Shown piece after piece: positions 1 to 11,163 of a stretch of 64,000 bases of DNA. Numbering within the stretch: position 1 is the first letter of the stretch; every line of letters starts with the position of its first letter. Both the position numbers and the translations under genes were made by a program. The DNA lies in contig NC_084717.1 of NCBI RefSeq assembly GCF_033807575.1, forward strand, positions 9,859,692-9,923,691, read 5' to 3'. Source of the stretch: Cydia pomonella. Lineage: Eukaryota; Arthropoda; Insecta; Lepidoptera; Tortricidae. The notes under the pieces were generated by a model, which saw nothing but the letters and a program-made list of their open reading frames with translations, was not told where the DNA came from and ran no database searches.

Positions 1-826
1 GTTTCAATTCATTCTTTGCCGTCCACAACAAGTTACGTGTATACTTAGTTAAATCCTCATTTATGTATATAAAGTCTTTGTTGCCATTCTCAAATACGTC
101 ATCATTGCAGAGCTTTATTGTTTTTCTAGCGGCCAGCCACTGGTCGCGAGCCGCCCGCGATGCCATGGTGATAACAACGGGCCGCGGGCGCGGCTTGCTC
201 GAGCGACCCTCACTTTGCTGGTTGGCGGTTGCTAATTTAACAGCGGCGGGTTTTACGCCTACCCGCTGTATCTCGCGAATTTGCCCGACATCTACTCCAA
301 ACTTGCGGGCTAACTGCTGTATAGCATTATCCAGCATGACGCCATCTTTGTCCTCCAGGCCAACTATCTCCACATTCTTCTCTTTCTCTTTAGTTTCTAA
401 CCATGTTACCCGCTCTTCCAGAGCCCGATTGCATGTCTCCAGGTGGTTGTTCCTATGCTCCAGTGTCTTTATTCTGTTGTTCGATTTGTCCCGATCCTCG
501 ATAAGTTCTTGATATTTTGCGGAGTAAAAACTTATGTCGTTAGACATATCTTCGAGGGTTTTTTCCATTTTGTATACGACAGACAGCTTTTCGTTGACCT
601 CTCTCAACACTTTTTCCATCGTTATTTTGGAAGAATCAGTATTTGTACTCGATTGAGGCTTTACAGGTGTTTGGCAGTCTGCACATATCTCAGTCTCGTT
701 AAAGCCTTTTATTTTTGCGGCACATTTTTTGTGAAAAGCACCCTCACATATGCCTTTACAACGGGATATATTATCGCTTTTGATTTTAGCTAACGATAAT
801 TTGCACTCCTTACACTGCACCATCAT
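1..826 (-). CDS. Non-LTR retrotransposon ORF1 (PHD finger, coiled coil, FP-like domain), truncated by window edge
   Basis: Reading the minus strand from 826 gives an uninterrupted 275-codon frame that runs off the window at position 1. The start is a double ATG (826-821); an in-frame TAA lies about 20 codons upstream. Residues 5-51 form a PHD-like zinc finger (Cys5, Cys8, Cys23, Cys27, His32, Cys35, Cys48, Cys51). Residues about 70-150 are rich in E/K/L heptads, as in a coiled coil. From about 150 the pattern 'EIVGLED...LARKFGVDV.QIREIQRVG...RPVVITMASRAARDQWL' matches the FP/transposase_22-like C-terminal domain of insect ORF1 proteins. Such proteins bind element RNA and act as nucleic-acid chaperones in the retrotransposition particle; that role is family knowledge. 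No stop or frameshift is visible, so the copy looks young. The downstream reverse transcriptase ORF should lie beyond the left edge. The exact clade (CR1, Jockey or other) is not resolved. Confidence 0.85.
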   Translation of the reverse strand, partial: MMVQCKECKLSLAKIKSDNISRCKGICEGAFHKKCAAKIKGFNETEICADCQTPVKPQSSTNTDSSKITMEKVLREVNEKLSVVYKMEKTLEDMSNDISFYSAKYQELIEDRDKSNNRIKTLEHRNNHLETCNRALEERVTWLETKEKEKNVEIVGLEDKDGVMLDNAIQQLARKFGVDVGQIREIQRVGVKPAAVKLATANQQSEGRSSKPRPRPVVITMASRAARDQWLAARKTIKLCNDDVFENGNKDFIYINEDLTKYTRNLLWTAKNELK

Positions 827-1789
827 CAAGGTCTTTTTATACACTTCACTAACGTTATTACGCGGATTAAACAAATATTAATTTTTATACACTGCAATCC
901 GAATACACGTGTTTGTGTAGGTAGATAATTAGTACAGCGCGTTATCAATGTATCGTCCGCTCGGTAGGAGCTCGACCGGCTGACTGTTTCGTTACATCAA
1001 GTTTCTTACCTCTAAAACAATGTTATTATTGCGTCATTATAATATCGAAATCGGTTTTATAATTACATTCAAATTTTCTGAGACATTTCTGAGAAAAAAA
1101 AAAGCAATTTGCTTTGAGGTCCATTCTAATCAGTCGATAGGCATTATGTAGCAGTCACATAAACTACTATTATTGGCTTATTGTATTTCATTCATATACC
1201 TACAGAAGTTATCTAAGTTATAATAACAAATCTTCATCGCAAACTACGTATAATCCATATGTCAGCATTTAATCGCACATAATTCATTGCGCGAAATATA
1301 TTTTACGGCTCATTATGCATCGAAAACTGGAATAATTCGCTACAACATCGCTTTATTTTAATGATGCGAAATACGCATCCCGCTCCAGGGTTTGGAGTCA
1401 GGTTTTTATGATATATGTCAGTTAATCAGATTATTTAGAACTGCACTGCACGCTTAATTATAGGTATGCATATTCAAGATCCCGCACTTATATGCATATT
1501 CCAGATTCCGGATCTGAAATTCGCATATAAAATCCTTGTTTTTATGAAAAAAAAATTATTAAGATCAGGTGGGATAAGGTAAAAACAGTATGAAGATTCT
1601 CTCATGTGTTTCTCTCGCCCAGGTGTTTCTTTTACTCCGTCTAACCTTATACAATTTTCGTTACTCTTTTGAACTGCTTCTTTTTTTTTTATAATAGATT
1701 CAATAAACAATAATAAAAAAATCTGTCAGATTTAAAAGCAGTTAAGATAAAGATTAACCCCCTTAACATAATTCATAAAACTTTACGAG
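827..1789. other. Upstream of ORF1; otherwise no gene
   Basis: The first 100-200 bases (827 to about 1010) may be the 5' UTR of the retrotransposon at 1-826; no element boundary could be fixed. The rest is AT-rich with short homopolymer runs, and I see no feature in it. Confidence 0.4.
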
Positions 1790-1879
1790 CCTGATTCAGT
1801 TAAATTATGTTTTATCCCTTTGACAAACACAGAAGCCAAAATGGCAGATAAAGACAAACGATTCATAGCTAATTCAGGC
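1790..1879. repeat. Small imperfect inverted repeat
   Basis: The ends GCCTGATTCAGTTAAATTAT and the complement of ATTCATAGCTAATTCAGGC pair imperfectly across about 90 bases. This is consistent with a very small, decayed inverted-repeat element, but could be chance in AT-rich DNA. Confidence 0.35.
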
Positions 1880-2874
1880 CAGTAACGCGTTTATGAATAA
1901 CGCCATAAGAGATTATTTTCAAGTTGGCATATTACAATGCCGACGAACGACAAATAAAGCTACGTCGGCTCTAACCCTACACCTCTGAATTGAGAAGATT
2001 TGAATCCCTCCTAAATGGGAGGAGGGTTTCCCAATATTGGACCAGCAAGAAACGTTTCGAATCGACACGACATTTATGATTTCGATTATGATATTATGGT
2101 TACGTAATACCGCAGCAATCACTACCTTGACGCGTCCGGAATTTTGCTTAAAAATCAGGGATCCCGACCGAAATTTACATAACTGACAACCCTAGGTACA
2201 ACCCCAAAAACGGTTGGGCGAGCATACGCGGACCGAATACCCTTCTGATCTGCTATCCAGAATGTCGTATATCCATAAAGTATTAATCAGTCATACAACA
2301 TTTTGTATCCGCTGAGGTACATTTCATGTAAAATACTAATTAATAATTCATAGCCAATACATTTCACGCAGGTAATGAAAATTTGAGCGCATTTTTACTG
2401 ACCACATTTTTGATATTAAGTAATTAAATAGTAACATTTGGTTAAATCGGGAAGCCACTTTAGCAATATATGAATTTAAACTATTTAATAATTAACTTAT
2501 GCCCGCGGCTTCGTCTGCGAAATGTCGAATAAAAATCCTTTGTCTTTTAATTATGTTAATCCATGTACCAATCCAAATTTAAGTATTTTAATGTAATTAT
2601 GAAAAGTGACATGTAATATGAATTATTATAAATATACGAATATGAATATGAATATATTAGCTATCCAGATGCCATAAAAAAATAACACATCTAAATTTGA
2701 ACAGCTCTGTTACGTGTTTGAATCTTCTTCTTTAATCTAACGTTTTCCCGCCCTAGCACCAGTCCGGTTGAATACTTAAAAAAAAATCCAAATACGACAA
2801 AACCAAACCTACCAATTTTAAAATATTAAAAGGGCAGATATAATGAGAACAAATTGAATTTCGATATGGGTGTT
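1880..2874. other. No gene; one repeat-end fragment
   Basis: AT-rich sequence without a supported gene. At 2498-2519 the phrase GCCCGCGGCTTCGTCTGCG is the complement of the GC-rich 3' tail common in lepidopteran Helitron-like repeats, so a short fragment may be present. Confidence 0.35.
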
Positions 2875-3342
2875 TTATCGGATAAAATACTGACAGAAGG
2901 AAATTAACGAGTCCTTGTCACTAAATCGGGCCTCAAAACGCTTAGGTGCAAATTCGTAAGCCAATTCCTTGAAGCGGTCGCTTCAAACGGGACCACAAAG
3001 GCGATCTCTCTGCCTTCAGCGATTCCTTAATGCGCGAACATGCTCTTTCGCAGAGTTACCAGACGTCAGGATTATGCAGGACAAGTCAGAAACTTTGGTA
3101 TTTCCTCGGTACTGCTTGTTTACACTTTTCTTGTAATTTTAGTGCATTGAAACTGTTCATAGCTGGAATTATCGTTATTGCTAACTTTATCGGATGAAAT
3201 AAGACAGACGAAATTTAAATAGGGCCACAAAACGCTTAAGCAGATGCAAATTCGTAAGCAAATTCCTTGAAGCAGTCGTTTCAAACGGGATCACAAAAAC
3301 GGTATCCGTGCCTCCAGCGTTTCTTTCATTCGCAAACATGAT
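2875..3342. repeat. Diverged direct duplication (two copies, about 312 bp apart)
   Basis: Copy 1 (2875-3041) and copy 2 (3187-3342) align along their length. Shared landmarks are TTTATCGGAT, CAAAACGCTTA, GCAAATTCGTAAG, AATTCCTTGAAGC and TTCAAACGGGA. Copy 1 has about 20 extra bases near 2908. Substitutions and small indels show an old duplication. I recognise no coding content in either copy; the 67-aa minus-strand frame here is not conserved between copies. Confidence 0.75.
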
Positions 3343-4085
3343 CGTATATAGTGTACTGCAAGCTTTTTTTACAATATGCGTCATGTACATAATTTCTGCC
3401 TATTCAGATTGGAATACTGTAGTTTGCAGTTATCATAACTGTTCTCCCATATTTTATTAATACTCGAGCTAATAGTAGCAAATGTTTCCCAAACTGAGCC
3501 ACGACCTTTGCGAGATTTTCAACTTTTAAGGCATGAGAAGAAACGAACCTTGCAGCCGAACGTCACACAACTTTTCTTAATAAATATTCTATAAAAATGT
3601 TTTTAAATACATGACCTTGTCAAGTATTTTGTGCACATCAGGGATTTTGACAGGACTCGTCAAAATCTGGTTACCCTACTCCTGCGTCCGAGGCGTATTT
3701 GGATATACCTACGTCTCCTCTGTGGGGATTACCAAATACGAAAAGACGTAAACACGTAAGAATTTCGTACAAATTTAACCCTTATTGCATGCGCAGATTC
3801 CTACCTTAAAAATCCTTCAAAGATCAATCCGATTGGCGCTTCGTTGTCAATGATCAAGGTTTTTTATCTCATTTGTAACACGTAGAAGATTTGCGGATCT
3901 TGTGTTTGCGCTGCATGGGGTATTGCATTCTTTGATCTGTTAAGTGTTTAGTACCAAGGGCGTTTCCTCTTTTGTATCGTCGTCTTATTGACCATGTACG
4001 AAGTATGTGGTGACGAACTTAAAAACGGCGACAACGCAGAACGCATGTCGTGGATAAGATTAAAACTAATAATTTTTAAGAAAAA
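3343..4085. other. No gene seen
   Basis: Non-coding sequence without a recognisable repeat boundary or motif. Confidence 0.4.
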
Positions 4086-4885
4086 AAAACCGACTTCAAA
4101 TTATTGTTGATTTTGGATTTCATACAATGCAATTAAAAAGACGGCGTCCTACGCCTAATTATGTAGAAAAGGAGGTAACATGTTTTTTTTCTCACTGCAC
4201 CCACCTTGACACATTTCAGATTTGCCTTATGGTTGACTGGTAAGATACCCGCAATAGGGTATTCGACTGTATTTAAGATAAATTATTCCACACCATGCAT
4301 AAAATAAAGCACCAGATAACTATTAAAAAAACTAAATAGGATAGAAATATAAAAATGCGCCTTGAAAACCTAACTGCTTGACAAACAAGCAAAGAGAACA
4401 AATTGCCAAACGTGTACTATGCGTCGTTGAAGAGTTCCATTCTGATCATCATCAGCAGTTCCACTTCATCAAATGTCACTTTTTTAAATGTAAATGCTTG
4501 ATTTGTTAAAGAAAATACAAAAATCACTATATGTATGCCTTTCACATTTGAAGAGTTCCCTCTATTCCTCATGGACCCCATCGTCAGAACTCGAAGTTGA
4601 CAAAAAATTGTCTTGAAAATATAATTTACTTAACAAACACAGCGAAGAGGACAAATCGCCAAACGTGTACTATGCATCGTTGAAGAGTTCCATTCTGATC
4701 ATCATCAGCAGTTCCACTTCATCAAATGTCACTTTTTTAAATGTAAATGCTTGATTTGTTAAAGAAAATACAAAAATCACTATATCTATGCCTTTAACAT
4801 TTGAAGAGTTCCCTGAGTTTTGACGAAAAAAAACATACAACCGAATTCATAACCTCCTCCTTTTGAGACTTGAAGTCGGTTAAAA
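4086..4885. mobile_element. Inverted-repeat element with AAAACCGACTTCAA ends and internal duplication
   Basis: The left end AAAACCGACTTCAA (about 4086-4099) is matched in inverse at 4870-4885 (TTGAAGTCGGTTAAAA). This end sequence is common in lepidopteran repeats. Inside, two direct copies of about 180 bases (4383-4561 and 4634-4814, offset about 253) are nearly identical, sharing GAAGAGTTCCATTCTGATCA and the following 130 bases. No transposase frame is present, so this is non-autonomous. Family assignment is open. Confidence 0.65.
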
Positions 4886-5311
4886 ATAGATGTCATACCA
4901 ATATGAAAGAAAGTATTTTTTTTTTCTTTCGTGTTTCTACCTAAAATAACATTAAAAAAATGAAATGGTAAAAAATGGGAAATAAAACTATGTATGGCTT
5001 TCGTGGGCCCGAATATCCATACTATTAGAAGGGTGTTAACTGTAAAATAGCTAATATGCCATGTAGCCGTCAGGGCGACATCACCAATCATAGCTAATAT
5101 ATTTTGTTTTAGATTGTATAATTATTGAAAGTGTACCATCAAGTTCCTCAATATTGCCAACCATACCTAAGATTGGCTTAAAAAAAAGGTTATCGGTTAC
5201 AAAACAGCTGTCAATACTGTCAATAAGAGTATCTAATTACTAATAATGGGAGAATTGCGACCATTATTCGTAATTAGTCACATACAACTGATTTGTAAAG
5301 AACCACCGTTT
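4886..5311. other. No gene seen
   Basis: AT-rich interval between two repeats. The 101-aa minus-strand frame overlapping it has no recognisable content. Confidence 0.4.
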
Positions 5312-5578
5312 TTAGGGTTTCGTACCCAAAGGGTACAACGGAACCCTATAACTAAGACTCCGCTGTCCGCCTGTCACCAGGCTGTATCTGATGAACCGTG
5401 ATAGTCAGACAGTTGAAAATTTCGCTATATATTTCTGTTGCCGCTATAACAACAAATACTAAAAAACAGAATAAAATAAAGATTCAAGGTGGCTCCCATA
5501 CAACAAACGTGATTTTATAGATAATGGTATGGAACTCTTCGTGCGCGAGTCCGCCTCGCACTTGGCCGGTTTTTTTTA
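5312..5578 (-). mobile_element. Lepidopteran repeat, family B (GCGAGTC head / AGGGTTCCGT tail)
   Basis: On the minus strand it starts with the head CCGGCCAAGTGCGAG (5570 downward) and ends at the AGGGTTTCGTACCC tail (5312-5326). Interior landmarks ACCAGGCTGTATCTGATGAA and TTTCTGTTGCCGCTATAACA are shared with the copies at 16.4, 45.0 and 54.2 kb. It is non-coding; the 80- and 92-aa frames are shadows. Copies of this family are scattered in both orientations. Confidence 0.8.
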
Positions 5579-5897
5579 AAGCCAAGGCCATGTTGGTTGT
5601 GGTATGCAAATTTCCAAGTTGTCTAAAATTAAATAATAGAAAGCAAGCACTTACCAATTCCTCAGGTGATCCCGGTTCCTTCATACCATTGCTCTTATCC
5701 GTGCTCCCCGTCTCTGTAACAAACAACATTACGCTTAATAAGTATCTACTGGTCGGGGTCAATTAGGTTCATTTATTTTTTGTGTTCGTAATATTAGTGC
5801 CAGTAGACGATATCTTGAGAACCTACTTTTAATCGCCATAGCCACATTGATTTCTCATTTTCAAACACCCGAATTTAAGTTGTAGGCCAAAATTAAA

Positions 5898-6490
5898 AGT
5901 TTTTTGTCAAAAAAAAATCATTTTTGATACAAGCTTTTATCGCTGACTACTTTTCTTCCAACCTCCCTTCCCTCCAACTGGCAACTACTCATTGCTACTA
6001 TCCTAACAATCCCAAACACAATTAGGTTGCGTTGTTTTATCACAGAGTTTCTATGGCCACCTCATGTGTCCATCATCAGATCAGCTCGATGGTACCATAA
6101 TATTGCATTGTCACCCAACTTACATATATGTTATTAAGAAGACGACCGTTCGTTCTGGCCTAGTGGATAGTGGCCCTGCCAAGCCAATGGTTCTGTGTTC
6201 AAATCTCGGTAAAGCCATTTATTTGTGTGATTAGCACATATATTTGTTCCACAGTATTGGGTGTGTTCTATCTATTTAAGTATGTATATATTATATATAT
6301 TGTTGTCTGAGTACCCACAACACAAGCCTTCTTCAGCTTACTGTGGGGTCAATTTGTGTAATAATGTCCATGTATGTAAGTCAAGTAAAGTTTTAGCTCA
6401 ATCGAATAAATGAATAACTAATTTAGCTTGCAAAATTTGACCCGAATATAAATACATACATACATGAAAACAAACATTGCAAGTTAAATA
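5898..6490 (+). mobile_element. Interspersed repeat split by a nested SINE
   Basis: The left part (5898 to about 6130) carries ATACAAGCTTTTATCGCTGA, ACAGAGTTTCTATGGCCACC and ATCATCAGATCAGCTCGATG. The right part (about 6388-6490) carries AAGTTTTAGCTC and AAAATTTGACCCGAATA. The same blocks are contiguous, in the opposite orientation, at 36190-36496. The material between is the SINE at about 6140-6375. This repeat has no coding capacity. Confidence 0.75.
6140..6375 (+). mobile_element. tRNA-derived SINE
   Basis: A tRNA-like head has an A-box-like TGGCCTAGTGGATAGTGG (6157-6174) and a B-box-like GTTCAAATCTC near 6198. The body continues to the tail CTTACTGTGGGGTCAATTTG. Tail fragments of the same family occur in reverse orientation at 11.4, 38.0 and 39.5 kb. 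Pol III transcription and LINE-driven insertion are known for such SINEs. It sits inside the repeat at 5898-6490. Confidence 0.75.
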
Positions 6491-6970
6491 AGACCTTGTA
6501 AAATGATATACTGATAGTCGTTTTTTGTTGGCGTTACGCGAAAATACAAACAGTTTATCTAATATGACTGGCATAAGGAAAAAGTATTTCCGCGCGAGCT
6601 TAGGAAAAAAAATCACATCAAGTTGTAGGATTACAGCAGTTTTGAAACTGAAAAGGTTGTCATAAGCAAAGTGGTCTCACGTATAAGCTTGCAAGCTGAA
6701 TATTCGAGTCGCGTAATAAAATATGCTCCCTTTGCGTGCACTATGATGCTGTGCATTCACAGATCTCTTACCTACTAGAGGGAGCATATCAATAAACGAC
6801 CTTAATTTTGATATCAGTCTCACTCTATAAAGGTAAAGCGAAATTCATGTTCTAATTGTAAGTTACTTATATCCTGGGGATTTCATTACTCGTAGGCACT
6901 ATCATAGTATAAAATAATAAAGCATGAAAGCGTGATCACTCATTTAATAAAATTTATACGTGCGTGAAAC
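6491..6970. other. No gene seen
   Basis: Non-coding interval leading into the repeat array. Confidence 0.4.
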
Positions 6971-7040
6971 AAAAAGCGGCCAAGTGCGAGTCGGACTCGC
7001 CCATGAAGGGTTCCGTACCATTTATGACGTATTAAAAAAA

Positions 7041-8107
7041 ACTACTTACTAGATCTCGTTCAAACCAATTTTCGGTGGAAGTTTGCATGGTAATGTATAT
7101 CATATATTTTTTTTAGATTTTTCATTCTGTTATTTTAGAAGTTACAGGGGGGGGGGACACATTTTTTTCACTTTGGAAGTATCTCTCGCGCAAACTATTC
7201 AGTTTAGAAAAAAGCGGCCAAGTGCGAGTCGGACTCGCCCATGAAGGGTTCCGTACCATTTATGACGTATTAAAAAAAAAGCGGCCATGTGCGAGTCGGA
7301 CTCGCCCATGAAGGGTTCCGTACCATTTATGACGTATTAAAAAAACTACTTACTAGATCTGGTTCAAACCAATTTTCGGTGGAAGTTTGCATGGTAATGT
7401 ATATCATATATTTTTTTTAGATTTTTCATTCTGTTATTTTAGAAGTTACAGGGGAGGGACCCACTTTTTTTCACTTTGAAAGTGTCTCTCGCGCAAACTA
7501 TTCAGTTTAGAAAAAAATTATATTAGAAACCTAAATATCATTTTTGAAGACCTATCCCTAGATAACCCACACGTATGGGTCTAATGAAAAAAAAAAAAAT
7601 AATTTTATGACGTATTAAAAAAAACTACTGACTAGATCTCGTTCAAACCAATTTTCGGTGGAAGTTTGCATGGCAATGTATATCATATATTTTTTTTAGA
7701 TTTTTCATTCTATTATTTTAGAAGTTACGGGGGGGGGGACACACACATTTTGCCATTTTGGAAGTGTCTCTCGCGCAAACTATTCAGGTTAGAAAAAAAA
7801 AATATTAGAAACCTCAATATCATTTTTAAAGACCTATCCATAGATACCCCACACGTACGGGTTTGATGAAAAAAGTTTTTTTGAGTTTCAGTTCTAAGTA
7901 TGGGGAACCCCCAAAATGTATAGTTTTTTTTTCTATTTTTGTGTAAACACCTTAATGCGGTTTATAGAATACATCTACTTACCAAGTTTGAACAGTATAG
8001 CTCTTATAGTTTCCGAAAAAATGGCTGTGACATAATCGGTCAGACAGACGGACATGACGAATCTATAAGGGTTCCGTTTTTTGCCATTTGGCTACGGAAC
8101 CCTAAAA
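7041..8107 (+). repeat. Higher-order tandem unit 1 of the array
   Basis: This block contains, in order: a headless 5' fragment, a head-only fragment of about 65 bases (7212), a copy with the variant head GCGGCCATGTGCGAG (7280) ending in the A-run after GGGTCTAATGAAAA, and a copy starting ATTTTATGACGTATT that runs to a full tail. The same order recurs in 8108-9193. Confidence 0.8.
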
Positions 8108-9193
8108 ACTACTTACTAGATCTCGTTCAAACCAATTTTCGGTGGAAGTTTGCATGGTAATGTATATCATATATTTTTTTTAGATTTTTCATTTTGTTAT
8201 TTTAGAAGTTACAGGGGGGGGGGGGGGACACAAATTTTTTCACTTTGGAAGTGTCTCTCGCGCAAACTATTCAGTTTAGAAAAAAGCGGCCAAGTGCGAG
8301 TCGGACTCGCCCATGAAGGGTTCCGTACCATTTATGACGTATTAAAAAAAAGCGGCCATGTGCGAGTCGGACTCGCCCATGAAGGGTTCCGTACCATTTG
8401 ACGTATTAAAAAAACTACTTACTAGATCTGGTTCAAACCAATTTTCGGTGGAAGTTTGCATGGTAATGTATATCATATATTTTTTTTAGATTTTTCATTC
8501 TGTTATTTTAGAAGTTACAGGGGGGGGGGGGACACACTTTTTTCCACTTTGGAAGTGTCTCTCGCGCAAACTATTCAGTTTAGAAAAAAATGATATTAGA
8601 AACCTAAATGTCATTTTTGAAGACCTGTCCATAGATACCCCACACGTATGGGTTTGATGAAAAAAAAAATTTTTTTTTTAAATTTTATGACGTATTAAAA
8701 AAAAACTACTTACTAGATCTCGTTCAAACCAATTTTCGGTGGAAGTTTGCATGGAAATGTATATCATATATTTTGTTTAGATTTTTCATTCTGTTATTTT
8801 AGAAATTACGGGGGGGGGGGGGGACACACATTTTACCACATTAGAAGTGTCTCTCGCGCAAACTATTCAGCTTAGAAAAAAATGATATTAGAAACCTCAA
8901 TATCATTTTTAAAGACCTATCCATAGATACCCCACACGTATGGGTTTGATGAAAAAAGATTTTTTGAGTTTCAGTTCTAAGTATGGGGAACCCCCAAAAT
9001 TTATTGTTTTTTTTTTCTATTTTTGTGTAAACATCCTAATGCGGTTCATAGAATACATCTACTTACCGAGTTTGAACAGTATAGCTCTTATAGTTTCGGA
9101 AAAAAGTGGCGGTGACATAATCGGACAGACAGACGGACATGACGAATCTATAAGGGTTCCGTTTTTTGCCAGTTGGCTACGGAACCCTAAAAA
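8108..9193 (+). repeat. Higher-order tandem unit 2 of the array
   Basis: Same order of parts as 7041-8107, including the two adjacent heads (8286, and 8351 with the same CATGTGCGAG variant) and the same A-rich junction at 8662-8692. The variant shared at equivalent positions shows that the block was duplicated as a whole. A further partial copy (9194-9507) follows. Confidence 0.8.
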
Positions 9194-9564
9194 TGATATT
9201 AGAAACCTAAATATCATTTTTGAAGACCTTTCCATAGATACGAGTACCCCACACGTATGGGGTTGATGGAAAAAGATTTTTTGAGTTTCAGTTCTAAGTA
9301 TGGGGAACCCCCAAAATTTATTGTATTTTTTCTATTTTTATGTAAAAATCTTAATGCGGTTCATAAAATACATCTACTTACCAAGTTTGAACAGTATGGG
9401 TCTTATAGTTTCGGAAAAAAGTGGCTGTGACATAATCGGACAGACAGACGGACATGACGAATCTATAACGGTTCCGTTTTTTGCCATTTGTCTACGGAAC
9501 CCTAAAAATGATTTCTAGCGATAAATATTGAACGTGTGGTTACACGGTTGTGTATTATATTAAG

Positions 9565-9767
9565 TTAACCTTTTCAACGCCAAAGACCACTAAAACGGTC
9601 ATCGTCTGTCGTGCCCGCGACGCCAATGACCATTAAAAAGGCTATGGCGGACGTTGTCAAAGCGACTTTCCTACTGTCAGTTAAGCTTCATATTCGCTCT
9701 TCACCAGTTAACTTTTTAGCGTCCATGGCATTTCTTGACACGTGTGGAAAAGCGTTGAAAAGGTTAA
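9565..9767. mobile_element. MITE with TTAACCTTTTCAACGC ends
   Basis: The ends TTAACCTTTTCAACGC (9565-9580) and GCGTTGAAAAGGTTAA (9752-9767) are inverse repeats. Internal phrases such as GGCGGACGTTGTCAAAGC match a repeat I recall as common in Lepidoptera. It is non-coding; the 61-aa frame is a shadow. Confidence 0.7.
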
Positions 9768-10430
9768 ATGATGTGAGATGGAACTGGGTGGAATGATTAG
9801 CAACGAAATATGTACCTATTTAAATATAACTAAAATGTTGTACATCCTTTGTCTTAGTATATGCTTTAGATATGTTGCTGAATCTAACGTGGGTAATCTG
9901 TGTCAATTACATGAGAGGTTTGTCGTGACATAATATCCGCTCTGCGGATACGATTTATGATTCTGCGGCTAACTGTACAAAAGTACAGCTTTGTTGCATT
10001 ACTCTAACAAGTAATGCTCTTAAGGCCCAGTAATAAGGTGTCAAATGCAGTGTAAAATAACGGGTAAAATGACGTAATTTGCGCTTTGGTACCGCAAACT
10101 AATTCGTGTGCGGTGAGACAAGCCGTGAAGCGGCAAATTTAGTTTAGCCGTGACACTAGCCTATTCGATGCAACTGATTTACGACTGTCGTTCTTAGCGC
10201 TTACTCGACCACATCCTAACGCAGCCCGCGGTTCGCCTGGGATACCACATCAGACCTATATGTCGGTGAATGCTAGCTACTATATAGCTCGTTTAAAAAT
10301 AAATATAAAAATAAACTAGTAGCTGAAGCCTACTACTCGTTGGACGCCTATTTTCGAGTGCCATACTAAGCTGGTTTTAAATAAAATAATCATGTAATAT
10401 ATTTTATTTACAATTAAGACCAGACATGTA
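9768..10430. other. No gene seen
   Basis: Non-coding interval of mixed composition; nothing recognised. Confidence 0.4.
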
Positions 10431-10900
10431 ATAGTACATTACGATACAAGTGCGAAAAATAGGAAATTCGAAACGAGTGGCGATAAATTAAAACACGACC
10501 GAAGGGAGTGTTTTAAATCGACACGAGTTGCGAATTACCTATTCGCACATGTATCGTACAACGTTTTACAGTACATATGGCCCTGGCCACAAATGTTCGA
10601 CACAGTAACATAATATGCTACTTCTCGCACTAGTGCTATAAAGTAGCCCCATATGTACTGTAAAAATAGTTTACAGTACATATGGGGCTACTTTATAGCA
10701 CTAGTGCGAGAAGTAGCATATTACGTTACTGTGTCGAACATTTAAAGGGCCATATTTACTGTAAAACGTTGTACGATACATGTGCGAATAGGTAATTCGC
10801 AACTCGTGTCGATTTAAAACACTCCCTTCGGTCGTGTTTTAATTTATCGCCACTCGTTTCGAATTTCCTATTTTTCGCACTTGTATCGTAATGTACTATT
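10431..10900. mobile_element. Foldback element with about 230-bp arms
   Basis: The left arm (10431-10663) and right arm (about 10670-10900) are long inverse copies meeting at a centre of only a few bases near 10666. Landmarks are ACGATACAAGTGCGAAAAAT at the left edge and its complement at the right edge, plus GCACTAGTGCTATAAAGTAG in the inner arm. The arms differ by a few indels (for example GGCCCTGGCCACAAATG against CATTTAAAGGGCC). There is no coding frame. Such near-perfect palindromes can extrude cruciforms. Confidence 0.9.
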
Positions 10901-11163
10901 TTATAAATAAATGGTCATATCGTGTCAACTTTTTCTTGTCACCTGTTGCCATGGTTACGGTCGCCTGGGTCACAAAATCCTGGTTTTTATGGTATTTAAA
11001 ATAAAGAAACATATATTTTTATGACAGTTGTAAGCCCTATCCCCAATGGATGATCCACTTAGCATATTAGTAGAACGTAGTTAACTTTTCTTCTAACAAA
11101 CAATAGTATTGACGGGACAAAATAATAACCACACCCCAATACCTATACGTATTAGCGCTACTA
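10901..11163. other. No gene seen
   Basis: Short non-coding interval between two inverted-repeat elements. Confidence 0.4.

Larger units (their letters stand above)
6971..9507 (+). repeat. Tandem/nested array of lepidopteran repeat family A
   Basis: The whole 2.5 kb is built from complete and partial copies of one family. A unit runs: head GCGGCCAAGTGCGAGTCGGA, then CTACTTACTAGATCTCGTTC, a poly-G tract of 8-14 bases, TCTCTCGCGCAAACTATTCA, TAGATACCCCACACGTATGG, GAATACATCTACTTACCAAG, and tail GGCTACGGAACCCTAAAAA. Full tails end at about 8107, 9193 and 9507. Heads occur at 6976, 7212, 7280, 8286 and 8351. Two successive 1.07-kb blocks (7041-8107 and 8108-9193) repeat the same order of partial copies. 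All frames here (for example the repeated 'MHGNVYHIFF' frames) are non-coding shadows. Confidence 0.9.

Noticed and set aside
63..512. 149-aa plus-strand frame at the left edge
   Set aside because: It is antisense to the retrotransposon ORF1 (1-826, minus), which has recognisable domains.
7666..9518. Repeated frames beginning 'MHGNVYHIFFLDF' and ending in similar peptides
   Set aside because: They are readings through copies of a non-coding repeat; the frame breaks differently in each copy because of poly-G length changes.
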